From NCBI RefSeq assembly GCF_026745355.1, contig NC_079208.1, positions 15,328,417 through 15,392,416 of the forward strand: 64,000 nt of DNA, given 5' to 3'. The stretch is from Beta vulgaris subsp. vulgaris. Its lineage: Eukaryota > Streptophyta > Magnoliopsida > Caryophyllales > Amaranthaceae. A program made the translations under genes and the position numbers. This document shows positions 12,101 through 22,330 of the stretch, piece by piece (position 1 is the first letter of the stretch; each line of letters starts with the position of its first letter). The notes beneath the pieces were generated by a model. That model ran no database searches. It saw only the letters and a list, made by a program, of their open reading frames with translations, and was not told the origin of the DNA.

Positions 12101-15100
12101 GGTGAATATCGATGAGGTGTTCTGGATGCCCTTGTGGATTTTCTCAAGTCAACTTGAGAGACTATTCTAGCCTTTTGGTGGTGTGATAACAACACTCTCT
12201 AAATTACCTGGGTGTGAGATATTTGACTCATCTGAATCAAGAGTTTGAGCTACATCTCTATGTTGCTCAAGCCGTTCCGGAACAATGACATCTCTTCCAT
12301 CAATGTCTCCAATCTCCACAAACTCCTTCTCTTGAACTCCCACTATCTCAGTAATCTCAGATTTATCTTGTACATCATAGTCTCATCAAAAGTGACATCA
12401 CATTGTCTCAGAATTTTCTTACCTTAGGTTCCCAACACCGTTACCCATACTTCTGATAACCATACCCAATAAAATAACATTTAACAGCTTTTGGGTCTAA
12501 TTTGTCACATTTTTTAGATTGAACATAAGCAACACAACCAAATAATTTTAGAAAAGAAATGCTTACCTCCTTTCCACTCCAAACCTCCTATGATAACTTG
12601 AACTTCAATAGAATTGATAGTCCTCTGTTGATCAAGTAAGTTGTTGTGCTAACTGAATCTGCCCATAATGTCTTTGTTAGCCCTGCGTGCAACCTCATAT
12701 TCTCTGTAGAACAATCCTCTTGAGAACGATGCCATTCTCCTCACAGAGTTTCTATATTTTGCCATTCATACTCACCTCCATTATCAGACTTAATGCACTT
12801 AATCTTCTTTTCGGTTTGATTCTCAACCCGAGCTTTCCACTTCCTAAAGGTTTCATGAAGCTCAGATTTCTTTTTCATGAAATAGACCCATACCTTCCTG
12901 CTGTGGTCATCAATGAAAGTAACAAAATACCGTGAGCCTCCAATGGATCTGACTCGGGAAGGACCCCCATAAGCCAGTGTGCATCAATTCTAACTTCTCA
13001 GATTTCAACTCTTTCCTGGTTTTTGTGAAAGTCATCTTTTTCTGCTTGCCATAAAGTATAAACACAACTCTCACAAAATTTCATGTCAATTGATTTCAAC
13101 CCTGACGATTGACCACTCGAAACTAAAATTTTCGTCCCTTTCTCACTCATGTGACCAAGTCTAGTATGCTATAATTTGGTCTCAAATCATGTATGTACAC
13201 CTTGCAATAGTGTATAGGGTTCGCATCTTAGTACTTCTAGCCAAAATCATTAAACCTTTGAAAATTTTCCATCTTCCCTCACATAACACAATTTTGTAGC
13301 CACATGAGTCCAATTGACTCACACAAATTAGATTTTTTGCTAGGCCTGGAATGTACCTAACATAATGTAGTTTTAATGTCCCTCCGTTCACAATCCTCAC
13401 AACCACATCTCCCTTCCCTATATTATCTAAGGTCTTGTCATCATCAAGATAAACCTTTCCCAACTTCTTTGCCTTGAAGTTGTGAAACACCTCCCTCATG
13501 GGAGAAGAGTGAAACGATGCCTCCAAATCTAGAATCCACGACTCTATGGAACTATCAACACTCAAAATCAAAGCCTCCTTAATCTCATTCAATGTAGAAA
13601 TTATCGATGAGTTATCACTATCCTCCTGTTTCTCATTATGGTCAGATTTTCCATCCTTGTTCTTGGGATGTGGACAATCCCTCGTTGGATGACCTTTTTC
13701 ACACAATTCCAACAAGTAAACCTTTTGACTTACTTTGACCCCTTGACTTTGATCTTTCCTTAATATTCTTCCCTTTTCCCTTTTGTTTTCCCCTCCTTCT
13801 ACCCTGTGCACTGTACAGTATGCCCCAGATGATTCTCCACTCTCTTTCATTCGAATGCCGCCACCAAAAAAATCTGACTACACACAACATCATAAATTAG
13901 TTTTTCTTTACTAGAAGAATTACTAACAACATATACAACAATTTCCCAAGCAGTAGGTAAGAAAGACAACAAAATTAGGGCTTTTACTTCATCCTCAAAG
14001 ACAATATTAATCGAAGATAATTGACTTATTATTGAATTAAATTAATATATTCAGCAGCAAATTTACCATTTAAATCAAAACGGCGCATCAGATATACCTT
14101 ATACATTGCCGAGGGCTTCTTATACATATCTGACACTACTTTGATTAATCCCGTTGTTGTTTTGTATCCTTGACATTGAACGCCACCGTCCGAACCAATG
14201 ACAATCGCACCACCGCTAGTGCCTGCCGATCGAGTACCTTCCACTTAGCCTCTTCAATGTTATCTGACTTTGCAGACAAGGGTTGATACATATTCTTTTG
14301 ATAGGAATTCTTCAATTTGCATCTTCCAATATCCACAATATGTTCTATCAAACTTCTCAATTCTGACCTTCGCATCCTCCATTGTTAATTACTTCTAGAT
14401 CTAGACAATAAACCAACCTAGCTCTAACCACTAGTGAGTTCTATTCACTATCAATCTAGCAAGTAATAGCAAACAATAATAGAACAACGAATAACAAGGC
14501 AATAAAAGACACACAAGAATATTTACGTGGAAACCCAAGAATTAGGAGAAAAACCACGAATCTCCACTAGGAATCAATGAACGTTCAAGAAAGATTACCA
14601 AAAACACTCCAAGACCTCTCTCTCTAACTTTTTCTCTCTTGAATATGAGAATAATAATGTAGAATACAATTATATGCCTATTAGGTTAAGCCTATTTATA
14701 CCCCTTCGGAAAAAACGCGTTTCCTCGTCGAATTAGGCCAAAATAGCCCACCGCCCGATTGGGTCGGGCAAGACCGCCCAATCGAACGACTAATTTCCAG
14801 CATAAAGCATATGCGGGACCCATCAGGCGAAAGGATGATCGTAAATACGATCCTTCGCCCAATCGGGCAAAGAATACCGAAGTCATCAGACATTGCACAA
14901 ATTTCCCTGCTCTGCCAGTCTCGGTCCCAATTGGGCGGCACTGCCTGACCCAATCGGCGAAGCTCCTGAACAACATTTTAACGCCTTTTTTCCTTCTACG
15001 CAATCTCATGTCTTCACCCATACACCTCCTTGAGCCCCATATCATCAATATACCCAACAAGACGAGTCTCGATAACATAGGGTAGCATATTAGGAATTGA

Positions 15101-18100
15101 GTCTCACATTTTAGATATACTACTAGTGTTTATCAACTACTACTATAAATTATGAAAAATTAGTCTTTGATTCTAGGACTAAAAATTGAAGAGAAACACA
15201 ATAGAAGGAAAAAGAAGTGCTAAGAACCAAGATGATTCGTAGTTAATTCTTATTAAAAACAGTATAAAAAGGTCTAATGAAGAAAAGAGGAGAAAACTAC
15301 TAAGGGTTTGTTCTCTTCAACTTATTGGCCCTGAACTTATTTGAACTTATGTGAACTGAACTTATTGAACCTGAGCTGAACTTATTGAACCTGAGCTGAA
15401 CTTATTAAACTTGATTGGACCTGATTCAACTTATTGGACCTGATTGAACTTGATTGAAACTTATTGGACCTAATTGGACCTAATTGGAACTTATTGACCT
15501 TATTGAAACTTATTAGACCTTATTGGCCCTGATTGAAAGTTATTAGACCTTATTGGACCTGATTGAAACTTATTTGACCTTATTAGACAAAAAATTGACC
15601 ATTAATAACATAAATATTACCCCTAATGGTAATACTACCTCTCAAAATTTATTATGAAGTAATGATTATTAAAATTCTTCCTTTAAAAAAATAATAATTA
15701 TTAATTATATCTTATGATAATTAATTTAACGAAAAAAATTTACTATTTATATATTTGTTTATATATAACTTTCACCACTAATATATCTAATAGTCTTGTT
15801 TTGATTTTATAAAGCACTAGTAGAAAATCAAAAGTTAATTAACATTTATTGCTAACCAGTTAAAATTGACACAAATGAAAAATTTTCACTCCACTTTCAT
15901 TTACTTGAAGGTAGTAGAATGCATTAACTCCTTATTTAAAGACGAATTGCAAAATATTGTAATTATAGTGATGATTATTGTTAACCTTAATTATTTGACC
16001 ATGATTATAATATTATTTAATAATAATATAATTAGCTAATAGTAATATGAATAATCAAATAATAGATAATAATACAAGTATAATACTATACATTGTGGTA
16101 CTTTAAGAAAAATTTCTAATAATAACATAATCAGCTAATAGTAATATGAATAATAAAATAATAGACAATAATACAAATATTTAATAAATAATAGACACTA
16201 ATACAAGTATAATACTATATAATTATTGTGGTACTTTAATTAAAATTCTAATAATAACATAATCAGCTAATAGTGATATGAAATTATGAATAGTAAAATA
16301 ATGGTCAATAATACAAATGTTTATTGAACATTGACTATTTGAAACTTATTAAACCTGATTGGAACTTATTGGACCTTATTGCACCTAATTGAAACTTATT
16401 GCATCTGATTGAAACTTATTGCACATGATTGGAACTTATTGGACCTTATTAGACATGATTGGAACTTAGGGTGCGTTCTGTTCAACTTAAAAAATTAAGT
16501 TTCAGGTCCAATAAGTTCAAATAAGTTCAGATAAGTTCAGATAAGTTGCAATAAGGTCTAATAAGTGCAATAAGTTCCAATAAGGTCTAATAAGGTGCAA
16601 TAAGTTCCAATCAGGTGCAATAAGTTCCAATCTGGTCTAATAAGGTCCAATAAGTTCCAATCAGGTCTAATAAGGTCCAATATGGTCCAAATAGTAATGT
16701 GTAATAAACATTTGTATTATTTCCCATTATTTTGTTATTCATAATTTCATATCACTATTAGCGGATTATGTTATTATTAGAATTTTAATTAAAGTACCAC
16801 AATGATTATATAGTATTATACTTGTATTAGTGTCTATTATTTTATTATTTATTTGTATTATGTCTATTATTTTATTATTTATTTGTATTATGTCTATTAT
16901 TTTATTATTCATATTACTATTAGCTGATTATGTTATTATTAGAATTTTTTATTAAAGTACCACAATGTATAGTATTATACTTGTATTATTGTCTATTATT
17001 TGATTATTCATATTGCTATTAGTAATGAAAGTTATGTATAGGCAAATATATAAATAGTAATTTTTTTTGTTAAATTAATTATCATAAGAGATAATTAATA
17101 CTCATTATTTTTTAAAGGACGAATTATAATAATTATTACTCCATAAAAATTTTGAGGGGTAGTATTTACGTTAGTGGTAATATTTATGTTATTCATGGTC
17201 AATGTTTTTGTCTAATAATGTCAAATAAGTTTCAATCAGGTCCAATAAGGTCTAATAAGTTTCAATCAGGGCCAATAAGGTCTAATAAGTTTCAATAAGG
17301 TCAATAAGTTCCAATAAGGTCCGATAAGTTCCAATCAGGTTCAATCAGGTCCAATAAGTTGAATCAGGTCCAATCAGGTTTAATAAGTTCCAATAAGTTC
17401 AGTTCAGGTTCAATAAGTTCAATTCAGATAAGGTCCAATAAGTTCAGGGCCAATAAGTTGAATAGAACGCACCCTTATTGTCCTGATTGGACCTTATTGC
17501 AACTTATCTGAACTTATTGGACCTGAAAATTAATTTTTTAAGTTGAGGAGAACACACCCTAAGGGGTTGTTTGGTTCAATATATGGAATGGAAAGGGAAT
17601 GAAAACAAATAGAAAAGAGGAATGGTAACAAAAATGGTTACCATTATAAGGTGTTTGGTTCAAGCCTTGGAATAGTAACTATTACCACAAAAAGTGCATT
17701 TTGTTACTTGAGGGGGATTAAATGGTAACAAATTGGGGGAGTTTATAACCAACAAGTAATGGTAATGGATTGATGATAGGTTCAACCAAACAAAAAGAAA
17801 GGGAATCGGTATTTGATTTTGTTTCTTGGATCCCAAAAATCATGAACCAAACATGCTCTAAGATATGATTGTATTGATGATTAATCCGATTACAACCTAA
17901 CCAACATTCGAGAGGTTAAAACTTTCTAAGTAACCATTTCCCTCACTAAGTATTCAATTTTCAAGATGTCGTTAAGTTGATCTATATTTATACTATCCCT
18001 AACAAACAATCTTACTCATTTCCCAATTAAACTAAAGAAGATAAAAGAAAGAAACAAATATTAGTTCAATAAAAAGTGAAAAGTAAAACAAACTTATAAT

Positions 18101-20453
18101 CTAGAAAACTAGGGAGAGATAACACGCGTGGAAGGATGAGTGCAATATTTTTCAACGTAACTTTCCTCCCTTTACCTATTTTTTACAATTTAATCTTGCT
18201 GCCAATTTCATTGCCCTTGACTTCCAAACTGTCACCTGGGTAATTATGGAGAAGAGGGGATGGGGGTGGGCTATTAGCAGCAGATTGATGCGTGCTGGAA
18301 TTTGGAAATGACTAGATGTGTGCTATAATTGAACTTCCTGATCTTTGGGCAGTTATATTAAATAAGGTTCTGACAAATCAGCAGATTGATGTGTGCTGGA
18401 ATCTGGAAATGGCTAGATGTGTGTAGAGATGGCCAACAGTGCGGGCCAATCCAGCCCATCCAATCCAGCCCACCTCGTGGGCCGTGTGGGCCGGTCTCGC
18501 AAAAAGCCCGGTCCAGCCCAGCTCAAACCGTGAAATTGGTGGGTGGGTCGTGGGCCAGATTTCTTGAGCCCAGCCCACTAAAGCCCGCTACTAAAGCCAC
18601 CCAGCCCGGACCACGAAACCGGTTCATCCCAACCCATGAACCAGACCAGCCCAGTCCAAGTTATTATTGAACAAAATTGTGTATATTTTAATCAAATTGT
18701 ATATATTTAAATCAAATTGCATATATTATAATTCAATCAAATTTTAAAATAATGAAATTATTCATTAATTTTAATAATTCTATATATTTTTATTCATTTT
18801 AAAGATTTTATATAACAATAATGAATAATTTTGATAAAAAATATCTCATGCCGGCCTGCCAGCCCGGTCCAACCCACTAGACCCACGAACCGCCAGAACC
18901 GCTTCTCGAACCGTGAAAACCGGTAACAGACCGGTGTGGGCCAAGACTTTTCAGCCCGCGGACCAGCCACCCAACCCATGAATTTCACGATCCGGTCCTG
19001 GGCCGTGAAATCTCAGCCCAGCCCGCTACGGCCCACGGTCCGGCCCGCCCACCCCGCACCAGTGGCCATCACTAGATGTGTGTTAGGATTGAACTTCCTC
19101 TTTTTGGGCACTTATATTACATGAGGAATTCTGACAAATCCGAATCGAAGGTCTAATGTATTTCCAAACATCATATTTTAGTCAAATTTTGGGTTTAGAA
19201 TGCAAAAATTATTAAAAAAGACGGTCTAATTTTAATTTAAAAGTAGACCTATTAACTAAACGGATTAAATTAGTCACAACAATAAATTAACCTAGTCACT
19301 ATTGGGCTAATTCTCTTTTTAATATTGGGCTTACCATTGTCTAATTTTAATTTAAAAATAGGCGGTCTCTTACAAGACAAACTCTTTAGAATGAATTGCA
19401 TGAAATAAACAGCCCATGAAATTATTTTTTCAAGGTGAAAATAACGGGACCTTAGTTCAAGATATATCGTTTTACGTACATTGTTCACTGATGTATATGT
19501 GGATTGTACTTCAAATAGGCCTTGGAATGCATCTCAGTTTGAACTTTCCTCTATGCCCTGGAGGAAATGATTTTGGGGTGGTACCTGGCTGACTGCAGAT
19601 ATGCAATTTTCATGTCGTGATTTTGTTTCAAGAATGGAACATAAAGATTTTCTTACTATTTTTGTCTGAGTTGATAGCTTCATTATACTTTATAGTAGGT
19701 TTCGCTTCTCTTGGTACTCCTAGATAGAAATATGACATAATTTATATAAAAGAAATCCATTATTAATGTTGAATGATTTCCATTCATTTCCTTGTGCATA
19801 TTGGAAAATTTAGTCATAAACCATTGTTATATACTTCCTCGATTTTTTAGTACTTGCAAAGTTCTCCATTTTAAGAAGTTGTCTATTAGTTGCAACAATG
19901 ACCTTTTTGGCAAAATATTCTCTTTCTCTGTTCTAGAACATGGTGGTTCTTATTCTCTCCTCTCCTTGGTCCTTGTGCGCATTTCAATGTTGCGAATATT
20001 AAAAAACGGAGGAAGTATATTAAGATACTATCAGTTCAGGATGTTGAGAGTATCTAGTTTATCGTAGCCCGTCTTCTGGTGCTAACTTCTGTAACACATA
20101 TTGCTGTTATTTCTTCTGTCATTCAGGTATTATTTCAAGGAATACCACGAAATGCACTTCCGGATGATATAGATCGCCTTTTATCTGGCTGTAATTACGA
20201 AGCTTCCTCCCTTGAAATATTTGTTAGGTCAGCACTTAAAGTTATTCGCACAATGCAGCATATTTGTTAGGTTTTCCTTATTTTAGCATTAATTTTTGAA
20301 ACCAAATTTGACAACTGCAGGCCATTGCAATCAGGGCCTATTAGGATGGCAACAGTGCGGTTCCCCTCACCGATTGAGGCGATGAATGCAGTAATCAGAA
20401 AGAATGGAGCATTCTGTCTCAATAACCGAGTTCTAGCTCAACTCATCCAGTAA
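3147..20453 (+). CDS. Mitochondrion-targeted protein with two RRM-like units (6 exons)
   Basis: Exons: 3147-3339, 7461-7596, 7910-7994, 8071-8121, 20127-20227, 20321-20453. All introns are GT-AG and the joined frame is open for 232 residues to a TAA. Residues 1-40 are rich in Arg, Ser and Leu with few acids (MIRSRGIQILNHLLKST), as in mitochondrial presequences. Two units follow that look like divergent RRM folds (beta-alpha-beta-beta-alpha-beta): residues 67-140 (start YGRLFGISANTLKTDI, beta3-like MLVQFRSMADF) and 156-230 (start VLFQGIPRNALPDDI, beta3-like IRMATVRFPS). Classical RNP aromatic residues are mostly absent. RNA binding in mitochondria is inferred; I do not recognise a named family. 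Introns 1 (4121 bp) and 4 (12005 bp) are filled with transposons, yet frame and splice sites are kept, which suggests a working gene. Confidence 0.85.
3499..4736. mobile_element. Non-autonomous hAT-like element in intron 1
   Basis: The ends are inverted repeats, CAGTGGCGGATCC on the left and, read inward from the right, CTGGTGGCGGAGCC. They are flanked by the 8-base repeats atgtatgg (3491-3498) and atgtatcc (4737-4744), six of eight identical. Eight-base duplications and CAG-type ends fit hAT. No transposase frame is left. A younger MITE lies inside at 4070-4374. Confidence 0.7.
4070..4374. mobile_element. Tourist-like (PIF/Harbinger) MITE nested in the hAT element
   Basis: Terminal inverted repeats are GGGGATGTTTGGTTCA and, from the right, GGGGGCGTTTGGTTCA. 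The flank reads CTCAG on both sides (4065-4069 and 4375-4379); part of that can be TIR overlap, so the duplication is either 3 bp (TCA) or 5 bp. The element is 305 bp and non-coding, with an internal GGTATG-rich imperfect palindrome. It shares TIRs with the MITE at 17563-17858. Confidence 0.75.
4745..5378. other. Intron 1 spacer, no recognisable feature
   Basis: AT-rich intron sequence between two hAT-like elements. I see no coding frame with support and no repeat structure. Confidence 0.6.
5379..5609. mobile_element. Small hAT-like MITE (231 bp) in intron 1
   Basis: Ends CATAGTTCGAAAA and, from the right, CATGGTGTCAAAA (9 of 13 identical) are flanked by attgtact (5371-5378) and atcgtact (5610-5617), seven of eight identical. 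The interior is richer in CG than its surroundings (cggtcgcgataacggtcacgg), a subterminal-repeat pattern seen in hAT MITEs. Confidence 0.65.
5618..6600. other. Intron 1 spacer, no recognisable feature
   Basis: AT-rich sequence with only short chance open frames. Nothing else was identified. Confidence 0.5.
6625..7060 (-). mobile_element. Possible solo LTR remnant of a Copia-like element
   Basis: The stretch has the composition of a plant Copia LTR read on the minus strand: 'acaagcactcaagg' near 6660, a block from 'agagagagaatttgattattg' to 'ccttttatagctacagcagcc' resembling a promoter/leader region, then a spacer to about 7060. No matching partner LTR or target-site duplication was found, so this is a weak call. 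Confidence 0.3.
8557..8909 (-). mobile_element. 5'-truncated L1-type LINE tail with target-site duplication
   Basis: Flanks AATGGTTTTCCCTTG (8542-8556) and AATGGTTTTTCCCTTG (8910-8925) differ by one inserted T. On the minus strand the insert ends in 'aatgaaattcaatcccaaac' and an A-rich tail, typical of the 3' end of plant L1 elements. No reverse transcriptase remains. It lies in intron 4 of the RRM-like gene. Confidence 0.65.
9230..9700 (-). mobile_element. Possible solo LTR related to the intron-4 Copia LTRs
   Basis: The segment has 'ttagcaagtaaacaatataa' and 'acgtggaaacctttcc', which resemble 'agcaagtaatagcaaacaat' and 'acgtggaaacctaag' of the LTR at 10178-10518, in the same order and orientation. 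Ends and target-site duplication were not resolved. Confidence 0.35.
9747..9812. repeat. Short tandem duplication, 35-bp period
   Basis: The motif 'cttcgtggtgttgtgagaag' plus 'ctttcagt' occurs at 9748 and again at 9783. It is a two-copy repeat with no obvious function. Confidence 0.6.
10178..10518 (-). repeat. 3' LTR of the intron-4 Copia element (deletion-bearing)
   Basis: This 341-bp copy runs from TGTAAGCTC to CCCATACA on the plus strand. It matches the 590-bp copy at 14435-15024 at both ends but lacks about 180-250 bp in the middle, between 'gaacgtttaaga' and 'ccgcctgatcaggcg'. Confidence 0.75.
10693..11217 (-). pseudogene. Copia RNase H remnant
   Basis: The open part gives 174 residues with the Copia RNase H pattern: YVDADFSGD (first acidic site), SGYVTTLGG, and ESEYVAMSEAG, where family members usually have TEAEY. 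The leader VGVVSRFVSNPGEKHW is the typical end of TNT1-type reverse transcriptase. After KVLGA a stop replaces the usual tail, and the following minus-strand sequence continues in another frame. Confidence 0.8.
11231..12070 (-). pseudogene. Copia reverse transcriptase remnants
   Basis: Two open pieces (11686-11979 and 11231-11413) carry Copia RT features: VGVRALSNKWIFDGSVRY, HEGIDYNEMFAPVVKLTTI, LEHMDAKIAFPHGDLDEKIY (normally MDVKTAFLNGDL) and a MKQPDGF box. The YVDD active-site region between them is not readable as one frame. The enzyme cannot be active. Confidence 0.75.
12070..13181 (-). pseudogene. Copia integrase remnant, no continuous frame
   Basis: Between the protease/gag-pre part and the RT part the minus strand should hold the integrase. 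Fragments of such text can be read in several frames, for example a region equivalent to ESDNGGEY near 12780, but no frame longer than about 80 residues remains. Confidence 0.5.
13182..13893 (-). pseudogene. Copia zinc knuckle, protease and gag-pre-integrase remnant
   Basis: The 222-residue frame shows LCEKGHPTRDCPHP, the second half of a CCHC knuckle whose first cysteine is lost. The protease site reads WILDLEASFH where WILDSGAS is usual: the aspartate is kept but Ser-Gly are changed. Next comes the conserved gag-pre segment, including YIPGLAKNLICVSQLD. This is typical of TNT1-like elements. Confidence 0.8.
13899..14420 (-). pseudogene. Copia gag remnant
   Basis: Pieces in two frames carry gag-like text (DRQALAVVRLSL, VYLMRRFDLNGKFAAEYIN), the region that in TNT1-like gag reads RLYTLRMEGT-type sequence. 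An in-frame start is seen at 14375. The reading frame changes inside the segment. Confidence 0.6.
14435..15024 (-). repeat. 5' LTR of the intron-4 Copia element
   Basis: 590 bp, from TGAGTTCTATTCACTATCAA to CACCCATACA on the plus strand. It includes the block 'tttttctctcttgaatatgag' to 'cctatttataccccttcgg' that is missing from the other LTR and may hold the promoter. Confidence 0.75.
15304..17559. mobile_element. PIF/Harbinger-like MITE (outer) with TAA duplication
   Basis: Ends GGGTTTGTTCTCTTCAACTTA and, from the right, GGGTGTGTTCTCCTCAACTTA are flanked by TAA (15301-15303 and 17560-17562). Both subterminal zones are arrays of a 10-20 base unit such as TTATTGGACCTGATTG around an AT-rich core. 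A second copy of the same family is inserted inside (16469-17474), so the outer element was about 1.25 kb before that insertion. No transposase is present. Confidence 0.8.
16469..17474. mobile_element. PIF/Harbinger-like MITE (inner copy of the same family)
   Basis: Ends GGGTGCGTTCTGTTCAACTTA and, from the right, GGGTGCGTTCTATTCAACTTA are flanked by TTA on both sides (16466-16468 and 17475-17477). The subterminal array is the complement of that in the outer element (aataagtccaatcagg type), so the two arms together can fold into a long hairpin. Confidence 0.8.
17563..17858. mobile_element. Tourist-like MITE, 296 bp
   Basis: Ends GGGGTTGTTTGGTTCA and, from the right, GAGCATGTTTGGTTCA are flanked by TAA (17560-17562 and 17859-17861). 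The left TAA is the same three bases that end the previous MITE, so one insertion used the target of the other. The TIRs match those of the MITE at 4070-4374. Confidence 0.75.
18281..19143. repeat. 101-bp tandem duplication, second copy split by a hAT MITE
   Basis: The block 'gcagattgatgcgtgctgg' to 'ggttctgacaaatc' (about 18280-18380) is repeated from about 18381, and the second copy resumes after the MITE at 19083 ('ttaggattgaacttcctc'). The two copies differ at several bases, so the duplication is not recent. Confidence 0.7.
18424..19074. mobile_element. hAT MITE, 651 bp, GC-rich
   Basis: Ends TAGAGATGGCCAACAGTGCG and, from the right, TAGTGATGGCCACTGGTGCG are flanked by perfect 8-base copies of gatgtgtg (18416-18423 and 19075-19082). 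TAG-type ends and 8-bp duplications define hAT. Subterminal zones repeat 'ccagccca' and 'gggccg'. Open frames here come from the GC-rich repeats and are not genes. Confidence 0.85.
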
Positions 20454-21640
20454 AATAACGTTGGTTTCTGTTTGCAGTGCAACAATCACAATATTCTTGG
20501 ATGATGTGTTGCCTCAATCTTCTTTTTGATTCCCCTGTTTACCGATTTAATTGAGGCTTGTAGTGTTGATGTTTGCTTTGTACGTGGCAGCTTCTTTTTT
20601 GAAAGCATCCAAATAAGGTTTATTAAGAGGATGTTTGATGAAAGGTAGATTAGAAACGTTTTAGTAAATTTCACTAGTTCATATGCTGTTAAATCTGTTT
20701 AGCCCTAATTTATCCTGAACATCAATATACTTTCAAATATAATCTATCGTTCCTGGTTGATTTCTTTTTAAATTTTTTTTCCCCGCTTGGCCTGTGTTTA
20801 ATAAGCACGAGCAAATCAATTTACGGCGCGTATAATTTGCAATGTTGAAGCTTGGCTTCCAATAGTTGAAAGCAATGTGTTGGATTTCCACCTTGACTTG
20901 CGTTTTCACCTTTTTTATGTTTTTCCTACCAAACACCCACGTTTATTCTGAGTTATTCACGACCATCAAGCTAGGACAATCTTGTGATGAATTGCAATTC
21001 AAATTCCTAGGCTTTGTTTGGATTCTAAGCTTTCATTTTAAATTTTGGAATTGGATTCAATCTCGTGTGCGGATGACTCATAATTTCAAATAGGGAATTT
21101 GACCAAATTCTAGCACATATGAAAAAAGCTCATAAGATAGAGAATTTGAAATGACATCTCAATTCATGTTATTTGGAATTCCAATGTCCTGGGCCTTATT
21201 CTTCACCAATTCTCTTCTTACTCCATAAGAACTCCTTGACTTTCTTCGTACTCTTTTTCGATGCATTCGCTTTATATCTCCTACACACAAGGAAAGACGT
21301 GTCCGATTCGGATCCTTCTGTTGTTTACTTCTCCCAACCTTTTTCTTTGCAATGAGAAAGAAGATGGTATACTTGAATTTATTGGGAGTCCGTGAAGAAC
21401 TCCGTGGTTCAACTAGCCGTTGCGATCACTACCAGCCTGATTATTTCTCTAGAAATGAGGGTGCCCTCGATTGAAAGCAAAGACAGGACAAGTTGAAAGA
21501 GCTTCGGTGTTATACTTTATGTCTCGTGAACACATTTTCCATATGGAGAACCAATTTATTTTGCACTAACATGTGCAAATTGTCAAAATTTGCAAAAAAA
21601 TGCATAAAAGTACTATAAAATAAGGTAAAAAGCACAAAAT
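20454..21640. other. 3' flank of the RRM-like gene and intergenic spacer
   Basis: The first 250 bases are the likely 3' UTR. The rest is AT-rich spacer. No gene, RNA or clear transposon end was recognised. Confidence 0.5.
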
Positions 21641-21704
21641 TCTATTGCATTCTACCCTCTTAAAGAAAACGAGTTACTCCCTCGTAACTCACCTCAAGGA
21701 ATAA

Positions 21705-22330
21705 CTAAGGATACTTCTTTATTTCATCTTCGGCTTCCCACATTGCCTCTTGAGACTCAAAGTTAGTCCAAAGCAATTTCACGATATTCACATCCTTATT
21801 GCTTGTACTATGCACCTTTTCATCAAGTATTCTCACAGGCCTTTCCTTATATGTGAGACTACTATCAATTTTGATTCCTTCAGGCTCCAAAACATGACTC
21901 TCATTAGGGAAATATCTCTTAAGTTGGGAAATATGAAACACATCATGCATTTTCTCAAATTGCATTGGCAAAGCCAACTTGTAAGATACCTTCCTAATTC
22001 TTTGCAAAATCTAATCTTGGCGAACATTATAGCAGTTAATTTACCCTTTTTTCCAAATCTCATCACTCCTTTAATTGGTGATACTTTGAAAAACACTTTA
22101 GCAACCACTGCGAATTAATGTTCTCTTCGCTTTAAATCAGCACAACTTTTCCGCCTATCTTGAGCAGCTTGAATTCTAGCCTGAATCAACTTGACATTCT
22201 TGATAATCTTCTCAATAAATTCTTTCCCAATACTATATTTCTTTACTAAAATCATTCCAACAAATCGGACCTCTACACTTCCTACCATACAATGCTTCAA
22301 AAGGAGCCATCTTAATGCTCACATGGTAAC
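21705..22330 (-). pseudogene. Gypsy integrase C-terminal part with chromodomain-like tail
   Basis: Frames at 22115-22300 and 21705-22108 carry the Gypsy integrase end: VKLIQARIQAAQDRRKSCAD, then VFHISQLKRYFP, then the WTNFESQEAMWEAEDE segment seen in Tekay-type chromodomain tails, ending at a stop. They are in different frames. The upstream part (22330-22720) includes the text before ALYGRKC, but the D,D portion of the integrase core is missing. Confidence 0.75.

Larger units (their letters stand above)
10178..15024 (-). mobile_element. Decayed Tork/TNT1-like Copia retrotransposon in intron 4
   Basis: On the minus strand the order is right LTR (14435-15024), primer-binding site, gag, protease, integrase, reverse transcriptase, RNase H, polypurine tract, left LTR (10178-10518), which is the Copia order. 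The primer site next to the LTR (14421-14432) is a damaged version of the initiator-Met site TGGTATCAGAGC. The polypurine tract and LTR start on the minus strand read CCAAGTGTGAGAT then TGTATGGG. The flanking five bases do not match, so a rearrangement has probably removed one border. All coding parts carry stops and frameshifts. Confidence 0.85.

Noticed and set aside
18386..19124. Trp/Pro-rich proteins on both strands
   Set aside because: They fall within the GC-rich arms of a hAT MITE bounded by an exact 8-bp duplication.
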